The notes under the pieces were generated by a model. That model had not been told where the DNA came from. It saw only the letters and a list, made by a program, of their open reading frames with translations, and ran no database searches. DNA of 18,821 nt from JAWWAH01 sp033721415 (GTDB lineage: Bacteria; Patescibacteriota; Minisyncoccia; Spechtbacterales; 2-12-FULL-38-22): NCBI GenBank assembly GCA_033721415.1, contig JAWWAH010000019.1:1-18821 (forward strand). The letters run 5' to 3'. Of this stretch, positions 12,045 to 18,821 are shown one piece after another (the stretch's first letter is position 1; each line of letters begins with the position of its first letter). The position numbers were made by a program, and so were the translations under genes.

Positions 12045-12734
12045 TCACTCTTCATCATTACCTTCAACATCAACCTCCTGTACATTATCATCTCCTAGTT
12101 TCAATATTTTTCTTACAGTTTCTACGGTTTCTCCATTATTTGCCTTTGCTGATATAAATATGGTATTTAATCCAGCTTCTAGCTTATATGGATATTCAAA
12201 CAAACCCTCACTATTTACTGAAACCTCCTGATTGTTGACTGTAATATTTTGTATGTTTTTTGTTTCTCCTCTTATAGTCACAACTCCCTCTTCGGAAGCA
12301 CTACTAACTTCAGCGGGCTGAGTCACTTCTATTTGCGGTACTTGATTCAAAACTCGCTGATTATAATAAAAATACCCCAACAAAGAAGAGGTAACCATTA
12401 AGACCAATATTCCGATAACATGCTTAGAGGTAAGCACAAAAGACGGAGCAGATAAAGATGTTAATTTATCCTCATCATCATTTTTACTTAACAAGGCCTG
12501 ATTTTCTCTTTGAAACTGAAGCATCAGTTCTTCAGACCCAACATTACACGCAGATGCCCATTTTTGTATAAAACCACGCACGTAAACAAGTTTAGGTAGC
12601 TTATCAAATTCTTCCGCTTCAAGACGCTCTAAATACTTGAGCTGTATTTTTGTTCTTTCTGATATATCCTCTAGAGTTAAGTCGGCTTGCTCTCTTATTT
12701 GTTTTAGTTGTTCACCTAAACTACCCATAATCAT
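12045..12734 (-). CDS. RodZ-like HTH protein: Xre-type HTH, one TM helix, extracellular Ig-like domain
   Basis: A 229-aa single-pass membrane protein. Residues about 5-70 form a RodZ-type helix-turn-helix (LGEQLKQIREQADLTLEDIS, LKYLERLEAEEFDKLP, VYVRGFIQKWA). A charged linker follows, then a TM helix at about 105-124. The outer part (about 141-212) looks like a bacterial Ig-like/glucodextranase-B-type beta domain (VVTIRGETKNIQNITVNNQE, then GLFEYPYKLEAGLNTIFISA). The C-terminus is acidic. In RodZ the cytoplasmic HTH binds MreB and supports cell shape; no mreB is visible here, so the role is inferred. Two start codons lie close together (12734 and 12728); neither has an SD, and TATTAT overlaps the first, so the second Met may be used. 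It lies between ftsK and recA. Confidence 0.82.
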   Translation of the reverse strand: MIMGSLGEQLKQIREQADLTLEDISERTKIQLKYLERLEAEEFDKLPKLVYVRGFIQKWASACNVGSEELMLQFQRENQALLSKNDDEDKLTSLSAPSFVLTSKHVIGILVLMVTSSLLGYFYYNQRVLNQVPQIEVTQPAEVSSASEEGVVTIRGETKNIQNITVNNQEVSVNSEGLFEYPYKLEAGLNTIFISAKANNGETVETVRKILKLGDDNVQEVDVEGNDEE

Positions 12735-12787
12735 AATACTTAGCTAAAACTTGTAAATTAATTTTGTAAACTAAGAATTAGCTTAAC

Positions 12788-15052
12788 TTACTCATCTTCA
12801 TCCTCTTCTTCTACATACTCTTCTCCTTGTTCAATTATACCTTGTCCTGCAAGATCACTTTCTGTGAGATATACATCTCTTGGCTTAGATCCTTCTGCGG
12901 GGCCAACAACACCATTGTCCTCAAGCATATCCAGTATACTTGCGGCACGAGCGTACCCGATACGCAACTTTCTCTGTAGGTAAGATGCAGAACCCTTGCC
13001 TGCTTCAACAACAAGCTTCATAGCATCTTCGTATAATTCATCTTCTTCCTCTGCTTCACTAATACTATCAAAATCTATGGTTTGGTCAATTGGAGAAACT
13101 GATTTTGAATCAAAATCTTCCATCTCTATTTCTTTCTCCTCGTTTTCCGCAACAAGTTTCTTTTTCTGTTCTAGTAAATGCTGGACAACCCTACTCACCT
13201 CTTCTTCGCTTACAAATGCCCCTTGAACTCGCACAGGTTGAGACCTTTCAGGCGAAAGAAATAGCATATCTCCCTTACCAAGAAGTTTTTCTGCTCCAGA
13301 CATATCAAGAACAGTTCTAGAATCTACCTGAGAAGCAACTTGAAACGCCATACGAGCTGTTATGTTTGCTTTAATTAATCCTGTTATAACCTCAACAGAA
13401 GGACGTTGTGTTGCGAGTATTAAATGAATACCAACAGCTCTTGCCATCTGCGCTATTCTTACAATTAACGTTTCTACCTCTTTACCTTTTGAAGACATAA
13501 GGTCCGCAAGTTCATCTATAACTATTGCAATAAATGGCAATTGCTCCCCTTCTTTGATAACTTTCTTATTCTTGTTATAAGAATGGATATCCCGAGCTTT
13601 CACATCAGATAAAACTTCAAATCTACGTTCCATTTCTTGGACAGCCCATTTTAGAGCATTAACCGCCTTACCATTATCAACAACGATGGGAGACAACAAA
13701 TGAGGTATATTTGCATAAACAGAAAACTCAACGCGCTTAGGATCTATCAAAATCATTCTCAGGGTATGAGGGGGATTCTTGTAAAGCATGCTCATTATAA
13801 TAGCGTTAAGAGCTATTGTTTTTCCTGCACCTGTTGCACCCGCAACTAAAAGATGGGGCATCTTCGAAAGATCCGCATATACGGGGGCTCCTTTTACATC
13901 TCTTCCTAGAGCAAGTTGCATATTGCTCTTACCTCCAGAAAATCTAGGATCATCAATTAAATCTCTTAAACGAACCCACGTAGTAGCTTTATTGGGTATT
14001 TCTATCCCGACAAGAGATCGGCCTGGAATTGGAGCTTCTATCCTAAGTGGATGTGCAGCCAAAGCTAAGGAAAGATCTCTTCCTAAAGATGTTATCTTGG
14101 AAAGCTTTACTCCTTCTGCGGGCTTAAGCGTATATTGCGTTACCGTAGGGCCAACATTAACCTCTCCCATTTCGACATCTATATTGAAGTTTTGAAATGT
14201 TCTCTTTATTATATTTGCATTAGCTATAATATCACCACTTGTAGGTTTGCCTGTTTCTTTTTCAAGAAGATCTGTATCTGGCAATTCAAAATTAGCATAA
14301 TCATCTCGAGTACTTCCGACAAACTCGTCTTTTTTTGATGAATCCTTATTATCGTCTTTATTTTTATTATAGTCTTTAACTTCAAGTGAAGAATCATCCT
14401 CTTCAGATTGCTCTTCTTTTTCTTCTGATTCTTCCTCATCTTCTGACTTATCTTTTTTCTTGTCTTTTTTATTCTTCCTGCCAGATATTTTTATATCAAG
14501 CGCACTCTTCTTTATTCTTCTCTTTTCTAAAAATCCATGGAATATCTCATCTAGTCTAATATGAAAACCTAATATAATAGATATCAAAATAAAGGCAAAC
14601 AGGACTACTCCTCCCCCCACAGAGCCCAAAAACTGGGCTAGAGGCCACACAAATCCATATCCTAGGTACCCACCCCTCTCAATGGCTAAATCTGTCACAG
14701 AGAAGCTACTGAGGGCAAAGAAGCCTAATACGCTAATTAAAAATAAAAAGGCTGAAAATAGTATATTCTTGGGAGTATTTTTGTGCAGAGATAATATAAA
14801 AGCCACTGCAACACCCATAAGAACAAACGGCACTATATACATACCCCAACCAAATAGAATACTAAAAAAATTATTGATACCTCTTCCAAATGATCCAGCC
14901 TTACCAAAGAAGCCCAGGATACTCAAAACAGAGGTGGTAATTAATATAACGCTCCAAACACCTTTCCAAACTTCAGAATCTATATGTTTTAATTCTTCTT
15001 TGAATTTACTTTTTTTGCTCTTTTTCCTTTTTCTTCTTTTTTTCTTTGCCAT
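12788..15052 (-). CDS. ftsK: DNA translocase FtsK/SpoIIIE family
   Basis: FtsK is the membrane-anchored ATP-driven DNA pump that clears chromosomes from the division septum. The protein is 754 aa. A very basic N-terminal tail (about 1-20) precedes four hydrophobic segments (about 32-54, 66-92, 96-118 and 130-165). A highly charged Lys/Glu/Asp/Ser linker covers about 185-260. The beta/alpha motor has a Walker A VAGATGAGKT near residue 404, with Ala where GATGSGKS is common, and a Walker B FIAIVIDELADLM. Near the C-terminus is a winged-helix gamma domain (YEDAMKLVVEAGKGSASYLQ, RKLRIGYARAASILDMLEDN), the part that reads polar DNA sequences in other species. The chain ends in an acidic tail. It lies 74 bp after rpoC, behind a hairpin, and has no SD. 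Confidence 0.95.
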   Translation of the reverse strand: MAKKKRRKRKKSKKSKFKEELKHIDSEVWKGVWSVILITTSVLSILGFFGKAGSFGRGINNFFSILFGWGMYIVPFVLMGVAVAFILSLHKNTPKNILFSAFLFLISVLGFFALSSFSVTDLAIERGGYLGYGFVWPLAQFLGSVGGGVVLFAFILISIILGFHIRLDEIFHGFLEKRRIKKSALDIKISGRKNKKDKKKDKSEDEEESEEKEEQSEEDDSSLEVKDYNKNKDDNKDSSKKDEFVGSTRDDYANFELPDTDLLEKETGKPTSGDIIANANIIKRTFQNFNIDVEMGEVNVGPTVTQYTLKPAEGVKLSKITSLGRDLSLALAAHPLRIEAPIPGRSLVGIEIPNKATTWVRLRDLIDDPRFSGGKSNMQLALGRDVKGAPVYADLSKMPHLLVAGATGAGKTIALNAIIMSMLYKNPPHTLRMILIDPKRVEFSVYANIPHLLSPIVVDNGKAVNALKWAVQEMERRFEVLSDVKARDIHSYNKNKKVIKEGEQLPFIAIVIDELADLMSSKGKEVETLIVRIAQMARAVGIHLILATQRPSVEVITGLIKANITARMAFQVASQVDSRTVLDMSGAEKLLGKGDMLFLSPERSQPVRVQGAFVSEEEVSRVVQHLLEQKKKLVAENEEKEIEMEDFDSKSVSPIDQTIDFDSISEAEEEDELYEDAMKLVVEAGKGSASYLQRKLRIGYARAASILDMLEDNGVVGPAEGSKPRDVYLTESDLAGQGIIEQGEEYVEEEDEDE

Positions 15053-15071
15053 ATTTTATATATTCTTTTCA

Positions 15072-15109
15072 AATATAAATCACCCACAATATTGCGGGTG
15101 ATTTATATT
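15072..15109 (-). terminator. 14-bp perfect hairpin between rpoC and ftsK (probable rpoC terminator or attenuator)
   Basis: AATATAAATCACCC (15072-15085) pairs perfectly with GGGTGATTTATATT (15096-15109). The inner ten bases include the palindrome CAATATTG. The minus strand after the stem reads TGAAAAG, so there is no clean T-run beyond the TTTATATT of the stem itself. It lies about 20 nt after the rpoC stop and may reduce rather than abolish readthrough into ftsK. Confidence 0.65.
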
Positions 15110-15126
15110 ATTTTGCGTAATATTTG

Positions 15127-18100
15127 TTATTCTTTGAAACCAGTACCCGCTGGTATCATTTTACCAATTATTACGTTTTCTTTCAAACCTTTTAGATCGT
15201 CTTTTCGACCCTCAACTGCAGCTCTTATCAGCACTCTTGCTGTTTCCTGGAAACTTGCTGCAGATAAGAAGCTATCAGTGGTTAGGGCAACTTTTGTTAT
15301 ACCGAGTATTAGGGTGTTTCCTTTAGCTTCTTCTTTTTTACCATTTGCTAAATTCTCATTTATAGCCTGGAATTTAGCATAAGAAACTATTTCACCATGA
15401 CTTAACTCTGAATCTCCTGGATCAGCAACCTTTACCCTAGACAACATTTGTCGAGCAACTATTTCTACATGCTTATCGTGCACTGTAGCACCTTGAGAAG
15501 TATATACTTTTTGTACTTCTTTGATAATGTATTTTTGAGTTTCATCTTTACCAACTTGCTTGTATAACTCCTTAAGGTCAATGTGTCCTTCTGTAAGCTG
15601 TGTTCCAGGCACAACTAGATCTCCTTTTTCAACCCATAAAGCAAGATTCAGCGGTGCTTTATATTCTTTGAGATCTTTTGTCTTACTCTTAGTTTTTTTG
15701 TTCTTAGTTTTAGCGTTATTGCTTGTTCTTATTCTTATAACTCTGTGATTATCGTTATCTACTATTTCTTCAATCTTGCCTTCAACTTCAGATATAATAG
15801 CCTTACCTTTTGGAGTTCTTACTTCAAAGACTTCTTCTACACGAGGAAGGCCTTGTGTAATATCGCTTGCTCCAGCCACACCTCCTGTATGGAAAGTACG
15901 CATAGTAAGCTGAGTTCCTGGTTCGCCAATCGCCTGGGCGGCAACAACTCCTACAGCTTCGCCCATTTCTATTATTCCTCCTCTTCCTAGATCTACGCCA
16001 TAGCAACGCGAACAAATACTTTCGTCTTTGCATGTAAGTGGACTAAAGACCTGAACCTCCTCTATTTTTTCATCCTTATCTATTTCACCAGCTAATTTTT
16101 GGTCTATAACACTATTTGTTTTAACAAGAATATCTCCATCTGAATTTTTAATGGTTGAAGCAGCAACCCTGCTGTAAATTTTATCTTGGAAAGTTTGACC
16201 TGTTTCTTTTGTATCTTTGCGGCTAATGGTTATACCGTCTTTATCATCACACTTCTCAGATCGCACTATAAGATCCTGTGTAACATCTACTAATCTACGG
16301 GTTAGATATCCTGCGCTTGCAGTACGCAAAGCGGTGTCAGCAGTACCTTTACGTGCACCATGTGTAGAGATAAAGTATTCCAATGCGGTAAATCCTTCTT
16401 TATAGCTACTTTCGATGGGCATTTCAATAACTTGCCCTGCCGGGTTTACTACCGAACCTTTCATTCCCATCATCTGCACAGGCTGAGCCCAAGATCCCTT
16501 AGCACCTGATTCAACAATCAATGCAACAGACCCATGAGGATCAAGTTGTTGAGGGATAAGCTTAGATATTTCATTTTTTGCATGTGCCCAAACCTCGATT
16601 ACTTTATTTCTTCTTTCTTGCACACTCAGTAGACCTTCATCAAACTGGTCGTGTATTTCGCTAACTTTATCGCGAGCCTCTTTAAGTATCTTTGTTTTTT
16701 CTTCCGGAATATGCAAGTCACTCATAGCCCAAGTAGTACCCGATAAAGTTGAATAAAGGAATCCCATGTTCTTTATCTCATCCAAAACTTTTACTGTCTC
16801 GTCTCGTTCATACTTATCTAATATAGATCCTATCGTGCTCTTTAGAACTTTGGATGTAAGATCTTCGTTTACAAATGGGAAATCTTCGGGAAGAGCATTA
16901 TTAAATATGATTCTTCCTGGGGATGTTTCAATATAATTTTCTCCTTCAGCAACTTGTTTGAATTTAGGATTTTCAGGATTAACTCTAACTTTAACTTTAG
17001 CTTTTAGGCTAACTAAGCCAGAATTATGCGCTAAATCAACCTCATCTAGAGATCCATACACATCGCCTTCTCCTTTCTCGCCCTCTTTAATTTTAGATAG
17101 CCAGTAACATCCAAGCACCATGTCTAGTGTTGGATTTACTATTGGAGCTCCTGTTGCAGGCTTTGTTAGATTCTGTGTTGAAAGCATAAGGGTTTTTGCT
17201 TCTTCCTGTGCTTCATCTGAAAGCGGAAGATGCACAGCCATCTGGTCACCGTCGAAGTCAGCATTGTAAGCTGCACATACTAATGGATGTAATTGAATTG
17301 CATTTCCTTCGATTAGTACTGGCTGAAATGCCTGAATTCCCAAACGATGTAATGTTGGAGCACGGTTTAGTAGAACATATTTACCCTGTATTACTTCTTC
17401 CAAAATAGCCCATACTTCTGGCGGAGCATCATCAATAAGATGGTTTGCTGAACGCACATTGTATGCAAGCTCTTCTTCTATTATTCTCTGGATAACAAAT
17501 GGACGGAATAGCTCCAAAGCCATTTTCTTAGGTAATCCACATTGGCCAAGATCCAAGTTTGGTCCTACAACAATAACTGAACGCCCAGAATAATCAACAC
17601 GTTTTCCAAGAAGGTTTTGTCGAAAGCGTCCTTGCTTTCCTTTAAGCATGTCTGCAATAGACTTCAACGCACGGCGTCCTCCTGCAGTTGAAGTAACAAC
17701 TGTTTTTCCTCCACGAGATGAATTATCCATAAGAGAATCTACCGCTTCTTGGAGCATTCTTCTTTCGTTTCTTACAATAACCTCAGGAGCGTTTAACTCT
17801 ATAAGGCGCTTCAAACGATTGTTTCTATTTATTACTCTTCTATATAGGTCGTTAAGGTCGCTGGATGCATATCTTCCTCCATCAAGCTGCACCATTGGTC
17901 GAAGCTCTGGTGGCATAACTGGAAGGAATGTAAGGAACATCCACTCAGGCTTTATATCAGCCTTGTTCATTCTTTGGGCCAATATCAAGCGTCTATGTAA
18001 TTTCTTCTTTTTAATAGCGCTTAACTTTTCTTCTTTAAGTTTTTTGGTTAACTCTTTAACAAGTTTATCCAAATTTGTTTCTTCTAATATTTTTCTTACT

Positions 18101-18753
18101 GGTTCTGACCCCGTACTTGCTTCAAAAATCTCTCCATACTTCAAGCTCATGTCATGGTAATCATATTCGTTTAGTATAGCTAGTGGATACAGATTTCTTA
18201 AGCGTGAAAGCTCTTTGTCTCGCAATTCTTTTAGTTTTTCTTTTTTCTTCTTATCTTTGTTTTTCTTATCTTTAGATTTTCTATTGTATTCTTCTTCTAC
18301 TCGTCTAATTGCGTCATCTCTTTTTTCATTATCAACACTTAATACAATGTAGTTAGCGTAATATACAACTTTTTGAAGTTTTTGAACGGAAACACCAAGT
18401 AGAGTAGCCATTCTACTAGGCACTCCCCTTAAAAACCAAATATGTGCGACAGGAGTTGCAAGTTTAATGTGCCCCATGCGTTCTCGACGAACACTACTTC
18501 GTGTGACCTCAACTCCACACTTATCACAAACTACTCCCTTGTACCGAACTCTGCGATATTTTCCGCAGTAACATTCGTAATCTTTCTCAGGTCCAAATAT
18601 TCTTTCACAGAAAAGACCGTCCTTCTCCGGCTTTTGTGTTCTGTAGTTAATGGTTTCGGGTTTAGTAACCTCACCAAAAGACCACGAAAGAATGTCCTCG
18701 GGACTTGCGATTTTTAATGTTATTGATTTTAGATCAGATACTTTTTGAGCCAT
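15127..18753 (-). CDS. rpoC: DNA-directed RNA polymerase subunit beta'
   Basis: The catalytic clamp subunit of RNA polymerase, 1208 aa, shorter than the ~1400 of E. coli because large lineage inserts are absent. The N-terminal zinc site is C61-x-C63-x12-C76-x2-C79. The lid/rudder region and RQNLLGKRVDYSGRSVIVVG are present. The Mg-binding loop NADFDGDQM is near residue 500. The second zinc site uses a Cys near 835 and CKDESICSRC near 907-916. The trigger-loop/bridge area has GEPGTQLTMRTFHTGG, then GVAGASDITQGLPRVEEVFE. A Lys-rich insert (RKSKDKKNKDKKKKEKLKEL, about residues 160-180) lies in the clamp-side N-terminal part, and a second Lys/Thr-rich patch (NNAKTKNKKTKSKTK) is near 1015. It starts 27 nt after the rpoB stop and has no SD, so it is cotranscribed with rpoB. 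Confidence 0.98.
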   Translation of the reverse strand: MAQKVSDLKSITLKIASPEDILSWSFGEVTKPETINYRTQKPEKDGLFCERIFGPEKDYECYCGKYRRVRYKGVVCDKCGVEVTRSSVRRERMGHIKLATPVAHIWFLRGVPSRMATLLGVSVQKLQKVVYYANYIVLSVDNEKRDDAIRRVEEEYNRKSKDKKNKDKKKKEKLKELRDKELSRLRNLYPLAILNEYDYHDMSLKYGEIFEASTGSEPVRKILEETNLDKLVKELTKKLKEEKLSAIKKKKLHRRLILAQRMNKADIKPEWMFLTFLPVMPPELRPMVQLDGGRYASSDLNDLYRRVINRNNRLKRLIELNAPEVIVRNERRMLQEAVDSLMDNSSRGGKTVVTSTAGGRRALKSIADMLKGKQGRFRQNLLGKRVDYSGRSVIVVGPNLDLGQCGLPKKMALELFRPFVIQRIIEEELAYNVRSANHLIDDAPPEVWAILEEVIQGKYVLLNRAPTLHRLGIQAFQPVLIEGNAIQLHPLVCAAYNADFDGDQMAVHLPLSDEAQEEAKTLMLSTQNLTKPATGAPIVNPTLDMVLGCYWLSKIKEGEKGEGDVYGSLDEVDLAHNSGLVSLKAKVKVRVNPENPKFKQVAEGENYIETSPGRIIFNNALPEDFPFVNEDLTSKVLKSTIGSILDKYERDETVKVLDEIKNMGFLYSTLSGTTWAMSDLHIPEEKTKILKEARDKVSEIHDQFDEGLLSVQERRNKVIEVWAHAKNEISKLIPQQLDPHGSVALIVESGAKGSWAQPVQMMGMKGSVVNPAGQVIEMPIESSYKEGFTALEYFISTHGARKGTADTALRTASAGYLTRRLVDVTQDLIVRSEKCDDKDGITISRKDTKETGQTFQDKIYSRVAASTIKNSDGDILVKTNSVIDQKLAGEIDKDEKIEEVQVFSPLTCKDESICSRCYGVDLGRGGIIEMGEAVGVVAAQAIGEPGTQLTMRTFHTGGVAGASDITQGLPRVEEVFEVRTPKGKAIISEVEGKIEEIVDNDNHRVIRIRTSNNAKTKNKKTKSKTKDLKEYKAPLNLALWVEKGDLVVPGTQLTEGHIDLKELYKQVGKDETQKYIIKEVQKVYTSQGATVHDKHVEIVARQMLSRVKVADPGDSELSHGEIVSYAKFQAINENLANGKKEEAKGNTLILGITKVALTTDSFLSAASFQETARVLIRAAVEGRKDDLKGLKENVIIGKMIPAGTGFKE

Positions 18754-18780
18754 GATTTTATTGGATCAATTAGAGAAAAA

Positions 18781-18821
18781 TTAATTTTCCTCTATCTCGA
18801 CATTTAATCCTAATGATTTAA
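18781..18821 (-). CDS. rpoB: RNA polymerase subunit beta, last 12 codons (gene continues beyond window)
   Basis: On the minus strand one frame reads KSLGLNVEIEEN and then stops at 18783-18781. This matches the conserved RpoB C-terminus, which usually ends in a Leu-Gly-Leu-Asp/Asn-Val-Glu motif. The position directly upstream of rpoC is the universal bacterial order. The other two frames stop at once. Only the end of the gene is in the window. Confidence 0.85.
   Translation of the reverse strand, partial: KSLGLNVEIEEN

Noticed and set aside
13788..14195. 135-aa plus-strand open frame antisense to ftsK (and a similar 139-aa frame at 14682-15101)
   Set aside because: Both are mirror images of the FtsK motor and membrane region, lack start signals, and have low-complexity composition typical of antisense shadows.
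17648..18160. 170-aa open frame on the plus strand inside rpoC
   Set aside because: It lies antisense to conserved rpoC codons, with no initiation signal or recognisable domain. The openness follows from codon bias on the other strand.
11965..18790. Shared AAATTAATTT-like palindrome 20-35 nt upstream of recA, the HTH gene and rpoC
   Set aside because: It looked like a common operator, but the rpoC copy overlaps the rpoB stop codon and such A/T words are expected often in this DNA. Flanking bases are not shared.
1..18821. CRISPR arrays, tRNA/rRNA genes, IS ends, toxin-antitoxin or defence genes
   Set aside because: I scanned the gaps and strong-signal regions and found no regularly spaced repeats, cloverleaf-type sequence, transposase or defence motif. 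All gaps are under about 210 bp.

Overview
The window is 18.8 kb of A+T-rich, tightly packed bacterial chromosome made almost entirely of core housekeeping genes. I see no tRNA or rRNA gene, IS element, prophage, CRISPR array or defence cluster. Several traits together suggest the Candidate Phyla Radiation (Patescibacteria, probably Parcubacteria-like): a shortened UvrC, RNase J in a reduced genome, a fused PGI/PMI isomerase, a holin-like PF04020 protein next to secG, an S6-SSB-S18 operon that ends without rplI (bL9), and core genes that mostly lack Shine-Dalgarno sites. This placement is inferred from gene content and style. No 16S gene or search result supports it directly.

Layout. (1) Positions 1-1731: the 5' end of uvrA (minus) diverges from a minimal uvrC (plus). 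Their shared 95-bp spacer holds a perfect 16-bp palindrome and a near-consensus promoter. (2) Positions 1736-1963: a small basic unknown protein (minus) with a strong SD. (3) Positions 2049-5367: a plus-strand operon of holin-like membrane protein, secG, membrane-anchored family-5 solute-binding protein and bifunctional phosphoglucose/phosphomannose isomerase. (4) Positions 5368-7390: RNase J behind a structured leader, closed by a strong terminator. (5) Positions 7405-9396, minus strand: a phosphohexomutase followed by an unrecognised 169-aa protein with its own consensus promoter and full-length SD. (6) Positions 9447-10870, plus strand: rpsF-ssb-rpsR, with a cluster of inverted TACGAA repeats between rpsF and ssb. 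(7) A 48-bp perfect palindrome serves as a bidirectional terminator between rpsR and recA. (8) Positions 10930-18821, minus strand: rpoB (last 12 codons), rpoC, ftsK, a RodZ-like HTH membrane protein, and recA.

Functionally the window combines nucleotide excision repair (UvrA, UvrC), recombination and ssDNA binding (RecA, SSB), transcription (RpoB/RpoC), chromosome segregation (FtsK), RNA decay (RNase J), protein export (SecG) and hexose-phosphate interconversion. PGI/PMI makes Fru6P, Glc6P and Man6P, and the mutase could convert these to the 1-phosphates used for sugar-nucleotide synthesis.

I found no convincing new multi-gene system. The signals most worth a second look are regulatory or structural: two apparent modes of translation initiation (promoter -10 boxes 5-10 nt before the ATG of core genes, against strong SDs on two unknown genes), the structured rnj leader with a possible 15-codon upstream ORF, the TACGAA/TTCGTA repeat cluster, the 48-bp palindromic terminator, and the domain-stripped UvrC.
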